From NCBI RefSeq assembly GCF_016342705.1, contig NZ_JAEINV010000020.1:1-52288 (forward strand): DNA of 52,288 bases. Reading direction: 5' to 3'. How positions within the stretch are numbered: the stretch's first letter is position 1; the number at the start of each line of letters is the position of its first letter. Source of the DNA: Lutibacter sp. GTDB lineage: Bacteria > Bacteroidota > Bacteroidia > Flavobacteriales > Flavobacteriaceae. The notes under the pieces are model-generated. The model ran no database searches, had not been told where the DNA came from, and saw only the letters and a list, made by a program, of their open reading frames with translations. Position numbers and translations under genes: made by a program. Of the stretch, positions 26,947 to 36,162 are shown in pieces.

Positions 26947-29274
26947 TTAGCTAATTATTGTCAATTTAGCAAATTGCAATAATAATTTTTTAACACCTAC
27001 AGATGCAAATCTTATTTCTGCCTTTTGATTTGCTCCTGAACCTTCTAAACTTAAAACCTCTCCTTTTCCAAATTTAGTATGAGAAACAATGGCTCCAATT
27101 GAAATATTTGAATCAAATAGGTTGACTGGATTGCTAGTAGTTTTTACTACTTTTTTTAAGTTCTTGGGTGGTTGAAATTCAACTTTTTGAACTGAAGTTG
27201 GTTTTTGTGGTGTTCTTTGTATTGGTTTTTTAAAACGAATTCTATCTTGCGGAACACTCCCAAAAATATCTTCATTTATAAATTTATTTTGAACCGGTCT
27301 ATGATTAACAATGGTTAAGTTTTCAATGTATTTTTCGTCAATTTCCTCTAAAAATCGGCTTGGTTCACAATCCACTAATTTCCCCCATCTATAACGCATT
27401 TGAGCGTGACATAAATAGGCTTGTTTTTCTGCTCTTGTTAGCGCAACGTAAAACAATCTACGCTCTTCTTCTAACTCACTTCTTGTAGTCATACTCATTG
27501 CTGAAGGAAATAAATTTTCCTCCAATCCAACAATATAAACGTATGGAAATTCTAACCCTTTTGCTAAGTGAATGGTCATTAAAGAAACTCTTGGTTTGTC
27601 ATCTTTTGTAGCAACATCGCTACTGGTTTCTAACGCAGCAGTTTCTAAAAAATGTGATAAAGAATCATCTTCCAATTTCTCTTTTTGCTCTTCGGTAAAG
27701 TTTTTTACTTTGTTTAATATTTCTTGAACATTTTCTACCTTACTTACACCTTCTGGAGTGCCATCTTGCTCTAAATCTTTTATAAAACGTACTTGCTTTA
27801 TTACAAATTCTGCCACTTCAAAGGCGTTTTTGGTTTGAGCTTCAATTTGAAAATGTTGAATCATAGTCACAAAATTGAGCAATTTTGTTCTTGTTCCTGC
27901 ATTAAAATTTAAATCGTGCTGGTCTAAATTTTCTAAAATTTCAAAAATTGATTTTTTATAATGATTGGCTGCAACGGCTAATTTATCAATAGTAGTTGCT
28001 CCTATTCCTCTTGCAGGATAATTTATAATTCGCTTTAAAGCTTCTTCATCATTTGGGTTAATTAAAACACGTAAATACGCAACAACATCTTTTATTTCTT
28101 TACGTTGGTAAAATGAAATTCCACCATAGATAACATAGTCAATATCTTTTTCACGCAGCGCATCTTCTAAAGCTCTAGATTGGGCATTTGTTCTATATAA
28201 AATAGCAAAAGCAGAATTTTGTAATTGATCATTCATTTTATGATCAAAAATAGAATCGGCTACAAATCTTCCTTCGGTAACTTCATTTACAGTTTGCTTT
28301 ACTTTTACTTTTGACCCTTCTTCATTCTCCGTCCAAATTTCCTTATCTAACTTGGTTCTATTTTTTTCAATCACACTATTTGCAGCTTCAACAATATTTT
28401 TTGAAGATCTATAATTTTGTTCTAATTTAAAAATTTGAACATTATCATAATCACGTTGAAAGTTTAAAATATTTTGAATATTTGCGCCTCTAAACGCATA
28501 AATACTTTGCGAATCATCTCCAACAACACAAATATTTTGAAATCTGTCTGCCAAGGCTTTCACAATTAAATATTGCGAATGATTTGTATCTTGGTACTCA
28601 TCAACCAATATATATTTAAAACGGCTTTGATATTTAGCTAAAACTTGCGGAAAACGAGTTAGTAACTCATTGGTTCTTAACAATAAATCATCAAAATCCA
28701 TGGCGCCAGCTCTAAAACAACGTTCTACATAATGATGATAAATTTCACCAACTTTTGGGCGTTGTGCCATTTTATCAGCTTCAATCAAATCTGGATTTCC
28801 AAAATATGCTCTAACCGTAATTAAACTATTTTTAAAAGAAGAAATACGTGCCAAAATCTGCTTTGGTTTATATTTTTCCTTGTCCAGCTCCATTTCTTTA
28901 ATTATTGACGTAATCAAACGAACGGCATCTTGTGTATCGTAAATTGTGAAATTCTGAGGAAAACCAATATGATCTGCTTCTGAACGTAAAATACGAGCAA
29001 AAACAGAGTGAAAAGTTCCCATCCATAAGTTTTTAGCTTCCGAAGTACCAACAACGCTGGCAATTCTCTCTTTCATTTCTCGTGCAGCTTTATTGGTAAA
29101 TGTTAATGCCAAAATATTAAATGAATCAACATTCTGATTCATTAAATGTGCAATTCTATAGGTTAAAACTCTTGTTTTACCGGAACCTGCACCAGCAATA
29201 ATAATCATTGGGCCTTCTTTGTGTAAAACTGCTGCTTTCTGAGATTCGTTAAGTTCTTGTATGTATTTATTCAC
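26947..29274 (-). CDS. UvrD/PcrA/Rep-type ATP-dependent DNA helicase
   Basis: A 775-aa superfamily 1A 3'-5' helicase for nucleotide-excision or replication-associated repair. It has the Walker A GAGSGKT (28-34), LVDEYQDTN (motif II), GDDSQSIYAFRGA (motif III), QNYRSS (motif IV), TIHLAKGLEFPYVY (motif V) and YVALTRAEK (motif VI). The C-terminal Tudor-like domain (from about 725; IGAIVSHTKFGKGEV) is the RNA-polymerase-contacting element of PcrA. The start is a GTG (29272-29274); no ATG lies near, and the resulting N-terminus MNKYIQELNESQKAAV is typical of the family. Confidence 0.93.
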   Translation of the reverse strand: MNKYIQELNESQKAAVLHKEGPMIIIAGAGSGKTRVLTYRIAHLMNQNVDSFNILALTFTNKAAREMKERIASVVGTSEAKNLWMGTFHSVFARILRSEADHIGFPQNFTIYDTQDAVRLITSIIKEMELDKEKYKPKQILARISSFKNSLITVRAYFGNPDLIEADKMAQRPKVGEIYHHYVERCFRAGAMDFDDLLLRTNELLTRFPQVLAKYQSRFKYILVDEYQDTNHSQYLIVKALADRFQNICVVGDDSQSIYAFRGANIQNILNFQRDYDNVQIFKLEQNYRSSKNIVEAANSVIEKNRTKLDKEIWTENEEGSKVKVKQTVNEVTEGRFVADSIFDHKMNDQLQNSAFAILYRTNAQSRALEDALREKDIDYVIYGGISFYQRKEIKDVVAYLRVLINPNDEEALKRIINYPARGIGATTIDKLAVAANHYKKSIFEILENLDQHDLNFNAGTRTKLLNFVTMIQHFQIEAQTKNAFEVAEFVIKQVRFIKDLEQDGTPEGVSKVENVQEILNKVKNFTEEQKEKLEDDSLSHFLETAALETSSDVATKDDKPRVSLMTIHLAKGLEFPYVYIVGLEENLFPSAMSMTTRSELEEERRLFYVALTRAEKQAYLCHAQMRYRWGKLVDCEPSRFLEEIDEKYIENLTIVNHRPVQNKFINEDIFGSVPQDRIRFKKPIQRTPQKPTSVQKVEFQPPKNLKKVVKTTSNPVNLFDSNISIGAIVSHTKFGKGEVLSLEGSGANQKAEIRFASVGVKKLLLQFAKLTIIS

Positions 29275-29343
29275 AGGAATTCTTTAAGGTTCAAAAGTAC
29301 TATTCAAAATTAAGTTTGACAATAAAAGTTATTGACAATACTA

Positions 29344-30570
29344 TTATATAACTATTTTTGGTTTTAATAGTTGTGTTATAAATACTAAAAATATTCCCAA
29401 AAACAAAATACCACTACAAGCTAAAAGCCACAAATTATAATTTGAAATTGGTTTAAGTTTTATTAAAATTAAAAATCCTTCACCAAACAATAAAAATTCT
29501 GTTAAAATAATGCCGCATAAAAATGTAGAAATTCCAATTTTTGATATAGTATTTTCCATAAATATCTTCCCTATCATACTCAATATCAATATTATAAAAA
29601 CACTCATGAAAGCCAATGTAAATAAATGCAAATATCCAATTATAAAAAACGGTTTTAAGGCCAAAGATTTTTGAACAACATATGGAAATGCTGACAAAAA
29701 TTGACTTAGAACCTTTAAACTATAAGCTATAATTAAAAATTTCAATAAAACTTTTGAAAGTACATTCCATTTTAAAGTCAAAAAAACTTGTTGAAGAATT
29801 TTAAATAAAAATAATAAGGAAATCAATTGTAAAAATGCAGCTGCAAAGCCAAAAATGTAAAAGACTGAAGAATTTGAGCTCCATAAAATGGATAAAAAAT
29901 ACGCAGGAATACACGCAACATTTAAATAGATAAAAAATAGTTTCTTATATTTTTCTGAAATTAATATTTGTTGATTTTCAAAAACCTTAAATAACAAACC
30001 GAAAAGTGCAAAAACAAAAAAACCATTGTATAAAAAATGTAAATAAAAATATATGGTGTTATAATATAAATCCGATTTTCCAATCTTAATAATTACAAAT
30101 ACTAAAAACCAAGTGGCTAAACTTGACAATAAGTAGTAATAAATACCAAATCGTAATAATTTATTTGAAGTATTTCCACCATTCAAATCACTTAACAAGT
30201 TAAATGACAACACGTAAGAAGTAATTCCAAAAACAGTTAATAATACAATTGAAAGTACTTTATAGCCACTTATAGGGAAACTAAAAAGCATTAAAAAAAC
30301 GCTTAATATAATTATTAAAAGAGTTGTTTTATAAATAGGTTTACTCCTATTTTCATTTGAAATAAAGAACTTTAAAATTGCTCCAATTACAGCTAAATAT
30401 CCCCAACCTAAAAATGCAACATGAGAATGACCTTGCACAAAATTTTTATAGGAAATTAATTGCGAAGGAAATACAAAATTCCATCTAATTAACAAACCCA
30501 AAAACGCTGATAATACAAACAATGAAATTGCTATTATAAAAATATTTTTTGAAATTAACTTTTGAAGCAT
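29344..30570 (-). CDS. Polytopic membrane protein with oxidase-like histidine motifs
   Basis: A 408-aa protein with about twelve membrane helices. Conserved-looking histidines lie in or at helices: QGHSHVAFLGWGYLAV (H48, H50), YFYLHFLYNGFFVF and IIGYLHLFTLAFMSVF. HxH followed by aliphatic-Gly-Trp recalls subunit I of heme-copper oxidases and NnrS-like heme proteins, so heme or metal binding is plausible. It is too divergent, and lacks an obvious binuclear-centre His pair, to call an oxidase. It lies alone between the helicase and the FadL-type gene. Confidence 0.5.
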   Translation of the reverse strand: MLQKLISKNIFIIAISLFVLSAFLGLLIRWNFVFPSQLISYKNFVQGHSHVAFLGWGYLAVIGAILKFFISNENRSKPIYKTTLLIIILSVFLMLFSFPISGYKVLSIVLLTVFGITSYVLSFNLLSDLNGGNTSNKLLRFGIYYYLLSSLATWFLVFVIIKIGKSDLYYNTIYFYLHFLYNGFFVFALFGLLFKVFENQQILISEKYKKLFFIYLNVACIPAYFLSILWSSNSSVFYIFGFAAAFLQLISLLFLFKILQQVFLTLKWNVLSKVLLKFLIIAYSLKVLSQFLSAFPYVVQKSLALKPFFIIGYLHLFTLAFMSVFIILILSMIGKIFMENTISKIGISTFLCGIILTEFLLFGEGFLILIKLKPISNYNLWLLACSGILFLGIFLVFITQLLKPKIVI

Positions 30571-30630
30571 CTTATTATTTTAATTCTACAAATAAACAAG
30601 AAAATCTATAATATTTAAGTGAATCACAAA

Positions 30631-30663
30631 AAAAAAGCGACTTCAAACTGAAGTCGCTTTTTT
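30631..30663 (-). terminator. Terminator after the FadL-type gene
   Basis: The stem GCGACTTCA / TGAAGTCGC (30637-30645, 30649-30657) has a 3-base loop and A/T runs on both sides, extending it and giving a T-tract in either direction. It is 15-20 bp past the stop. Confidence 0.85.
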
Positions 30664-30677
30664 ATAAATTATTTTTT

Positions 30678-32105
30678 TTATTTTGAAAAAGTGTAAGAAA
30701 CACCTAACATAATCATATCCGTTGTCATTTCATAACCAACTTTAGTTCCAGGAACTGCTCCCAAAGGATTCGTTGGAGAAATAGCCATTGGATTTAACAT
30801 TGTACCCTCTGTTTTACCACCACTTTCACCATGATGATAAACACCATTTAACATTAAATTATCTGTCATTGGGTAACTAAATCCAAATTGAAATGCATGT
30901 TTAATCACTGCTGTTGCTGGTAAAGAGAAAAACGCTAATTCTTCATCAATTGGGTTACTACTATAAGTATAACCAATTCTTAAAGGCAATTTTTCAATTC
31001 CTTTATACTGAATTCCAGCAGATAAAATTTGAATATTTTTCCATCCAAATCCATTTACAGCTCCAGTAGGATAACCATTGCTTGCCATTTGCCATCCACT
31101 AGCTTCAAAACCAGCTGTATTTTCATAATCAACTTGTCTAAAATCTAAAGCTAAATCAACAACTTTTGTTGAATACCCTAAACCAAAAGATAAAATAGCT
31201 GGGTAATCCATATTAAATGCTACATCAGGAGCAGCTGACCCGTCTAAATACGTGTTTTTAAATTCTAAATCATTAAATTTTTGAGCCGTTTTATATGAAG
31301 CTCCAAGTTTTATACCACTAGGTGAATTATAAAAAACACCAAATTGTGCTCCATAACCAATAGCTGAAGCTTTATCTGAAGTTGGGTATCCTTTTCCTGT
31401 TCCACCCATAGCCACTGGAAAATCAGGAGGTGAAATTGGGTTTGGAGCTAATTCTAATGCTGCATAATTTACAGTTGGCTGAATACCTATAGAAAAATTA
31501 TCAGTAACTTCATAAGACCAAGCTAAACCAATTTGTAATAGCATATAATCCGATTCTAAATGACCAAAACCATTCATGTTTTGTGGAAAACTAATAGGGT
31601 TTGAATCATTGGGATTCCAAGAAGGATTTGGGTTATTATTAACATCCATAGGCAAGCTAGTTTCTTGAGGAAATGTAACTCCAAAACCACTAATTCCAAA
31701 TGCTGAAGCTCCAAATGTATGTTTACTATCTTCTTTACCCCAAACCATAGCTAAAGCAGGCATTGGTGATACTCCTCTATCATCTTTTGTAATTCCAGAA
31801 ACAGCTGGAGATGCTGGAGAACCAGGGCCAAATGCGTCAGCTGGCCACATCATCCCTGCAGGAATACTTGAACTTAATTCTGGAGAAGAAAAGAAAGCTC
31901 CAATATTAAAATCTACTATTTTATTATCAAATACAGAAATTGCTGCTGGGTTCCATTGTAAGGCTCCACTTATATCTAAAGGTTGTGCAGTTGCTGCTCC
32001 TCCCATAGACATATTTACAGCTCCTACACCTTGCATAATATGTCCTGCTTGTGCAAAAATGGCTGTAGAAAATAATAGTACTACAAATTTTAATAAATTT
32101 CTCAT
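30678..32105 (-). CDS. OmpP1/FadL/TodX-family outer-membrane transport protein
   Basis: A 475-aa beta-barrel with a signal peptide (MRNLLKFVVLLFSTAIFAQA) and the FadL-type N-terminal hatch (GVGAVNMSMGGAATAQPLD ... GALQWNPAAIS). It ends in an aromatic beta-signal strand (MIMLGVSYTFSK). The family passes long-chain fatty acids or other hydrophobic compounds through the outer membrane. The upstream region has several dyads, among them a Fur-box-like one, so transcription is probably regulated. Confidence 0.88.
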   Translation of the reverse strand: MRNLLKFVVLLFSTAIFAQAGHIMQGVGAVNMSMGGAATAQPLDISGALQWNPAAISVFDNKIVDFNIGAFFSSPELSSSIPAGMMWPADAFGPGSPASPAVSGITKDDRGVSPMPALAMVWGKEDSKHTFGASAFGISGFGVTFPQETSLPMDVNNNPNPSWNPNDSNPISFPQNMNGFGHLESDYMLLQIGLAWSYEVTDNFSIGIQPTVNYAALELAPNPISPPDFPVAMGGTGKGYPTSDKASAIGYGAQFGVFYNSPSGIKLGASYKTAQKFNDLEFKNTYLDGSAAPDVAFNMDYPAILSFGLGYSTKVVDLALDFRQVDYENTAGFEASGWQMASNGYPTGAVNGFGWKNIQILSAGIQYKGIEKLPLRIGYTYSSNPIDEELAFFSLPATAVIKHAFQFGFSYPMTDNLMLNGVYHHGESGGKTEGTMLNPMAISPTNPLGAVPGTKVGYEMTTDMIMLGVSYTFSK

Positions 32106-32138
32106 AATATAAATTTAGTTTAATTGATGTTTGTTTGA

Positions 32139-32149
32139 ATTGTAACAAT
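32139..32149. promoter_or_regulatory. ATTGTAACAAT dyad, copy 1
   Basis: ATTGT-A-ACAAT, an 11-bp dyad 33 bp upstream of the FadL-type ATG. The identical 11-mer recurs at 32251-32261. Confidence 0.4.
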
Positions 32150-32219
32150 ATTTACATATATATATTTTAGTAGTAAAATTGCTTATTGATAGCAAAATTA
32201 GAGCCTTTACAAATCATAA

Positions 32220-32239
32220 TTAATGACAATTATCATTAA
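32220..32239. promoter_or_regulatory. Fur-box-like palindrome
   Basis: TTAATGA-CAATTA-TCATTAA has perfect 7-bp arms and is close in form to the classical Fur operator (GATAATGATAATCATTATC). It lies between the divergent FadL-type and 173-aa protein genes, 115 and 161 bp from their starts. Binding by a Fur-family protein is inference. Confidence 0.4.
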
Positions 32240-32250
32240 ATTTCCACATC

Positions 32251-32267
32251 ATTGTAACAATTGTTAC
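32251..32267. promoter_or_regulatory. ATTGTAACAAT copy 2 within a 14-bp perfect palindrome
   Basis: GTAACAATTGTTAC (32254-32267) is a perfect palindrome whose first part completes a second exact copy of ATTGTAACAAT. The two copies sit 112 bp apart, a spacing that would allow two dimers to bind at the FadL-type promoter. Confidence 0.4.
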
Positions 32268-32372
32268 TAGATACTTCAAAAAGAATTTTAAAAAAAATAA
32301 TAGCAATTAATAAAACCAATTTAGCAAAAATGGTTTTATTCGAATAATTTATGAATGTTGTATTAAAATTGA

Positions 32373-32380
32373 TAAATTTG
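32373..32380 (+). promoter_or_regulatory. Putative -7 element for the 173-aa protein gene
   Basis: TAAATTTG matches TAnnTTTG and lies 19 bp before the ATG at 32400. A TTG at 32358-32360 is only 12 bp upstream, so the -33 box is not convincing. Confidence 0.35.
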
Positions 32381-32399
32381 ATTTTCTCAATACATACAT

Positions 32400-32921
32400 A
32401 TGAAATTAGATCAAATTTTAGAATTACTAAGTTTTACACTTCCAGCAATAGTTACTGGAGCCGTTGCGTATTATTTTTTTTTAACACACACTAAAAGTGA
32501 AGAAGTTAAAATGAAATTATCTATGGTTAAAGCAAATAGAAAACAAGCCCTACCTGTTAGACTACAAGCTTATGAAAGAATGACTTTATTTTTAGAACGC
32601 ATGAATCCTTCCAATTTGTTACTTAGAATTACATCTATAAATGATGACAAAAAAGCATATGCAACAAGTTTAATTAATACTATTGAACAGGAATTTGAAC
32701 ACAATATATCTCAGCAAATATATATTTCAGAAAAATGTTGGAGTGTTATTGTGGCTTCAAAAAATGCAACCGTTCATATTATTAAAAAAAGTTCTGATAA
32801 TGAAACTATTAGAACTGCACAACAATTACGAGAGGAGATTTTGAAAATGGTATTAAACTCGTCATCTCCTTCAACTGCTGCCTTATCTTTTATAAAAGAA
32901 GAAGTAAGAGATTTTATATAA
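32400..32921 (+). CDS. Membrane-anchored protein of unknown function
   Basis: A 173-aa protein with one N-terminal helix (about 10-28; LLSFTLPAIVTGAVAYYFFL). A basic, helical cytoplasmic domain follows (KANRKQALPVRLQAYERMTLFLERMNP and so on). I do not recognise a named family or catalytic motif. The domain begins with a Lys/Arg-rich coiled-coil-like stretch that could contact protein or nucleic acid. It is transcribed divergently from the FadL-type gene and converges on the BtuG-like gene, so it is probably monocistronic. Confidence 0.7.
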   Translation: MKLDQILELLSFTLPAIVTGAVAYYFFLTHTKSEEVKMKLSMVKANRKQALPVRLQAYERMTLFLERMNPSNLLLRITSINDDKKAYATSLINTIEQEFEHNISQQIYISEKCWSVIVASKNATVHIIKKSSDNETIRTAQQLREEILKMVLNSSSPSTAALSFIKEEVRDFI

Positions 32922-32958
32922 AAAAAAAGGCAGCAATTTAAAATTACCACCTTTTTTT
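32922..32958. terminator. Bidirectional terminator-like hairpin between convergent genes
   Basis: AAAAAAAGG / CCTTTTTTT (32922-32930, 32950-32958) with an imperfect inner stem. It begins right after the stop at 32921 and ends 20 bp before the stop of the converging BtuG-like gene. Confidence 0.55.
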
Positions 32959-32977
32959 CATATGTTGTTATATGATC

Positions 32978-34045
32978 TTAATTAAAATATATTTTTGAAG
33001 CTCCTATAGGTGCTTTAAATGTGTGAATCATTGTTTTACTAGTTAAACTATAAATATTTAAGTTGCTTTCTGCAGTGTAACTTGCATCAAGAGCGTATAA
33101 ATTTCCGTCTTTAACTGCAATTTCATAAAGATTTCCAGCTGCAGTATCAATTAATTCTGAAACTGATAAAGTTGTTGAAGAGTCATTTATACTATAAATT
33201 TTACTTCCTAAATTATAGTAGTAATCATTTCCATCATAAGTTAAATTAGAAGGATATTGACCACCTCCAAAAGTTAATTCAGCAGAAATTTCGTTAGAGT
33301 TGGTATTGATTTTAGTGATAGATACAGGTGTTTTTTCGTTTGGAGTCCAATCGGCATTGTATGACAATGTAAGGCCTTCGCATAAAACAACTAAATTTCC
33401 AGCATTATCAATAAATAATTCATCAGGATTATCATTTACCGTAATTTCCATAACTGCATCAGTAGCAATAGTAATTACACTTACAATGTTATTAGTACTC
33501 CAAGCACCTTTATGAGAAACATATAACTTCCCATTTTCTGCAATAATTCTTTCAGGACCGTTTCCAACTGGTATTGTATTAATAACTTCGTACGTATTTA
33601 AATCTACAACAGCAATAAAATCATCAGAATCATCAGATGCATTTCCCCAGTTAGTAACGTAACCAACCCCATTATAAATCGTCATATACCTTGGTAATAC
33701 CAAACCGGTTGTAATAACTCCTAATTTTTCAAATGTGTATCTGTCTGCAACAGTTATTGTATTTTGATTATCAACCACAATAAAAGTTCTTGTATCATCA
33801 AAAGCTAAAGATTGTAAAAAAGTTCCTAAATCACTGTTATTTACCTTTTTAAAAATTTGACTTTCAGTTGTTAAAAAATCATTGGAATAGAAATAAACCG
33901 ACCCATAACCAGCTCCAGAACCTTCTCCGCTAACTAAAATACCGTTTTCATAATCTCCTTTAGGTAATTGAGGTTCATCATTATTACATGAGACAAACAA
34001 AACGCTTAATAAAAAAATATTAAGCAAAAATTTACTGATTTTCAT
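32978..34045 (-). CDS. BtuG-like surface beta-propeller lipoprotein (YncE/DUF5074 type)
   Basis: A 355-aa lipoprotein (signal peptide ending VSC, C20, followed by NNDEP). It is made of about seven beta-propeller blades, each with a V/I-x-D-x-x-T-Y/N-E-x-I type strand pair, for example DFIAVVDLNTYEVINTIPVG. In gut Bacteroides the lipoprotein BtuG has this fold, sits on the receptor BtuB and captures vitamin B12 with extreme affinity. Here the gene starts 3 bp after a TonB-dependent receptor under a cobalamin riboswitch, so the same role is very likely. The acidic residues after C20 fit surface display. The homology to BtuG rests on fold type and context, not on a computed alignment. Confidence 0.75.
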   Translation of the reverse strand: MKISKFLLNIFLLSVLFVSCNNDEPQLPKGDYENGILVSGEGSGAGYGSVYFYSNDFLTTESQIFKKVNNSDLGTFLQSLAFDDTRTFIVVDNQNTITVADRYTFEKLGVITTGLVLPRYMTIYNGVGYVTNWGNASDDSDDFIAVVDLNTYEVINTIPVGNGPERIIAENGKLYVSHKGAWSTNNIVSVITIATDAVMEITVNDNPDELFIDNAGNLVVLCEGLTLSYNADWTPNEKTPVSITKINTNSNEISAELTFGGGQYPSNLTYDGNDYYYNLGSKIYSINDSSTTLSVSELIDTAAGNLYEIAVKDGNLYALDASYTAESNLNIYSLTSKTMIHTFKAPIGASKIYFN

Positions 34046-34048
34046 AAT

Positions 34049-35905
34049 TTAAAATTTATAGTTTATGTTAAAATTTAATGTTCTATTTGGCATTGGTCTG
34101 CCGGGTAATACTTGGTAAACTTCATTAAATAAATTATTAATTTTTAGTCCCAAGTCTAATTGGTTTTTAGTGTTTTTTATCAAATTATATGAACCTCCAA
34201 TATTTCCAATAATAAAATAAGGAACTGAATAATCATTAGAATTATCTGTTGTTGTAAATATTTTACCATTAAATAAATGCTGATAAAACAACGATGTTTT
34301 TTTATATGAATACCCTAAATTTCCATTAAATAAGTGTTTAGGTACAAATGGAACCATTTCATTTGTTTTTTGATTTTCGGAAATTGTATAGCTATAGTTA
34401 GCATTAAACCTAAATTTATGTTCTATAACATTAATTTTAAATTCCATTTTTAATTCTAAACCTTTATTAATTACGTGATCAATATTTATTGGTACCCAAA
34501 CACCAGGTCTATTAGGGTCTCCGTTTGGTGTCCAAACAATTTTATCTTTAGAATTAATATAAAAACCTCCTACATCAAGTTTTAATTGCTTGTTTTTAAA
34601 TGCAATACCCATTTCTCCTTGTTCTGATGATTCTGGAATTAAGTCTTCATTTCCTAAAGTTGGCCAATATAAATCATTGTAACTAGGCACTTTATAATTG
34701 GTTGAACCATTTAATCTAACAAGAATATTTTTTATTGGTTTAAGATCGGCTCCAAAAGCAACAACCAAAGGCACTGTGTAATCTGAATTAAAATCTTTCC
34801 GAACCTTCGCATTAAAATCAATTTTATTTTTAAATTGTTGACTATATATAAAGGATTGAGAAAATTGTTTTCTGTTTTGCTTATCCATTTCATCGGTATA
34901 CCCTATTGTTGACTCGTACTCAGAAAAGCTTTGAATATTAGATTTTCCAGAAATCTTATAGTTAACCGTATATTTTGAAATTAATCGTTCAGATTTACCA
35001 AAATTATAATTTGAAGTATTCTTATCATTAAAATATTGATATTCTTGGGTTAAATATGCCAAACTTAAAATTTGATTAAATTGATTTTTATAATAATTAA
35101 AATCAATTAAATTTCTGAAAGACAAATCTTTATATTTTTCCTTTGCTGATAATGGATTTGGTAGCTCACCTGAAAAATTTCGACTTCCGTTATAATTAGA
35201 TGAATAAAAACTTACTTTACTAAACTTTCCAATTTTATACGCAAACCCCAAACTTAAATTGGTGTTTTTATAGTTTCCATTTTCATTTTTTAAATTGTAA
35301 CCCAGCCATTTATAATCATTGTCAGATTGGTTATATGCTGCGCCAATTCTTAATGAAACTTTATCATTTCCGTAAGATAATTTGTATAAATTATGAAATG
35401 TATTATAACTTCCAACAGAACTATTTACCTGGTTTTCAAAGTGATTTCCAAAAGTCAATTGGTTATTTAAATGAATTGTTCCTCCTACTGCACCTGAACC
35501 AAATTCTATACTTCCTCCTCCACTTCTAATATCTATAGATTCAAATAAACTGACATTTATTGAATTAAATTCGGACTGTCCACTATTAATTGAATTTATA
35601 TTTATTCCATTCCATACCACTGCGGTATTTGATGCATTTGTTCCTCTAAAGCTCACTGAACTGGTACCTCCGGCGCCATATTCCTTAATATAAATTGGAG
35701 AATTAAAACGTAATAATGATGAAAAAGACTCTACATTATTTATCAAAATTGAATCGTTTAAAGTCATAACTTTAAAACCTTTAGAATGCTTATTTAAAGT
35801 AATACTTTGAAGATTTACAACATTTAAATATTGTATACTATCAAGTTGTGAGTATCCATTGATACTAAACATTATAAAAAAACCTAGAAACCATTTATTT
35901 GTCAT
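34049..35905 (-). CDS. TonB-dependent outer-membrane receptor, probable vitamin B12 receptor (BtuB-like)
   Basis: A 618-aa protein with a signal peptide, a plug domain (about 40-145; SVSFRGTNASNTAVVWNGI, then GSGAVGGTIHL) and a 22-strand-type barrel ending in the aromatic strand RTLNFNINYKF. The size matches BtuB (about 600 aa) rather than the 900-1000-aa SusC type. A cobalamin riboswitch in the 5' leader and the BtuG-like gene 3 bp downstream make cobalamin the expected substrate, taken up with energy from TonB. It opens with a cleavable signal rather than a carboxypeptidase-like extension. Confidence 0.85.
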   Translation of the reverse strand: MTNKWFLGFFIMFSINGYSQLDSIQYLNVVNLQSITLNKHSKGFKVMTLNDSILINNVESFSSLLRFNSPIYIKEYGAGGTSSVSFRGTNASNTAVVWNGININSINSGQSEFNSINVSLFESIDIRSGGGSIEFGSGAVGGTIHLNNQLTFGNHFENQVNSSVGSYNTFHNLYKLSYGNDKVSLRIGAAYNQSDNDYKWLGYNLKNENGNYKNTNLSLGFAYKIGKFSKVSFYSSNYNGSRNFSGELPNPLSAKEKYKDLSFRNLIDFNYYKNQFNQILSLAYLTQEYQYFNDKNTSNYNFGKSERLISKYTVNYKISGKSNIQSFSEYESTIGYTDEMDKQNRKQFSQSFIYSQQFKNKIDFNAKVRKDFNSDYTVPLVVAFGADLKPIKNILVRLNGSTNYKVPSYNDLYWPTLGNEDLIPESSEQGEMGIAFKNKQLKLDVGGFYINSKDKIVWTPNGDPNRPGVWVPINIDHVINKGLELKMEFKINVIEHKFRFNANYSYTISENQKTNEMVPFVPKHLFNGNLGYSYKKTSLFYQHLFNGKIFTTTDNSNDYSVPYFIIGNIGGSYNLIKNTKNQLDLGLKINNLFNEVYQVLPGRPMPNRTLNFNINYKF

Positions 35906-35941
35906 AATTACAACCCTTCTCCCGAAAGTTTTAAATTAATG

Positions 35942-36130
35942 ATTAGGCAGGTCTCCTGGCTTGCGTATTGTTATTCACCTTCCCATTCAAAAAAAAAAAT
36001 GAACAGTGGTACAAAGTTTAATAACAACCATCGATTATTCGACAAAGCTTACAGTTGCGGGAACAGCGTTGGAGTTTAACCAACTTCCCTTTTAACTTAT
36101 TTATACGAAATATAAGTAAGAACCATAATC
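35942..36130 (-). promoter_or_regulatory. Cobalamin (B12) riboswitch
   Basis: The minus-strand leader of the BtuB-like gene has the core elements in order: AAAGGGAAGTTGG, AACTCC, CCCGCAACTGTAA, ACCACTG, a TGGGAAGG box and the B12 box GCCAGGAGACCTGCC (35946-35960). Binding of adenosylcobalamin should close the structure and lower expression of the receptor and the BtuG-like lipoprotein. The segment between the B12 box and the ATG (TTCGGGAGAAGGG) could be the sequestered ribosome-binding region. With its promoter it fills the 306-bp gap at 35906-36211. Confidence 0.93.
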
Positions 36131-36135
36131 AACTG

Positions 36136-36143
36136 CAAAAGTA
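36136..36143 (-). promoter_or_regulatory. -7 element of the riboswitch-controlled btuB-like operon
   Basis: TACTTTTG matches TAnnTTTG and lies immediately before the 5' edge of the riboswitch, where the transcription start is expected. No clear -33 box. Confidence 0.5.
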
Positions 36144-36162
36144 ACTAAATAAAGATTAATTA

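Noticed and set aside
29344..30570. Calling the His-motif membrane protein a cytochrome oxidase subunit
   Set aside because: The full set of heme and copper ligands cannot be found by eye, and there are no oxidase partner genes.
31927..32148. Minus-strand frame overlapping the start of the FadL-type gene
   Set aside because: It is an out-of-frame reading of the FadL signal peptide and hatch region; the FadL frame carries the family motifs.
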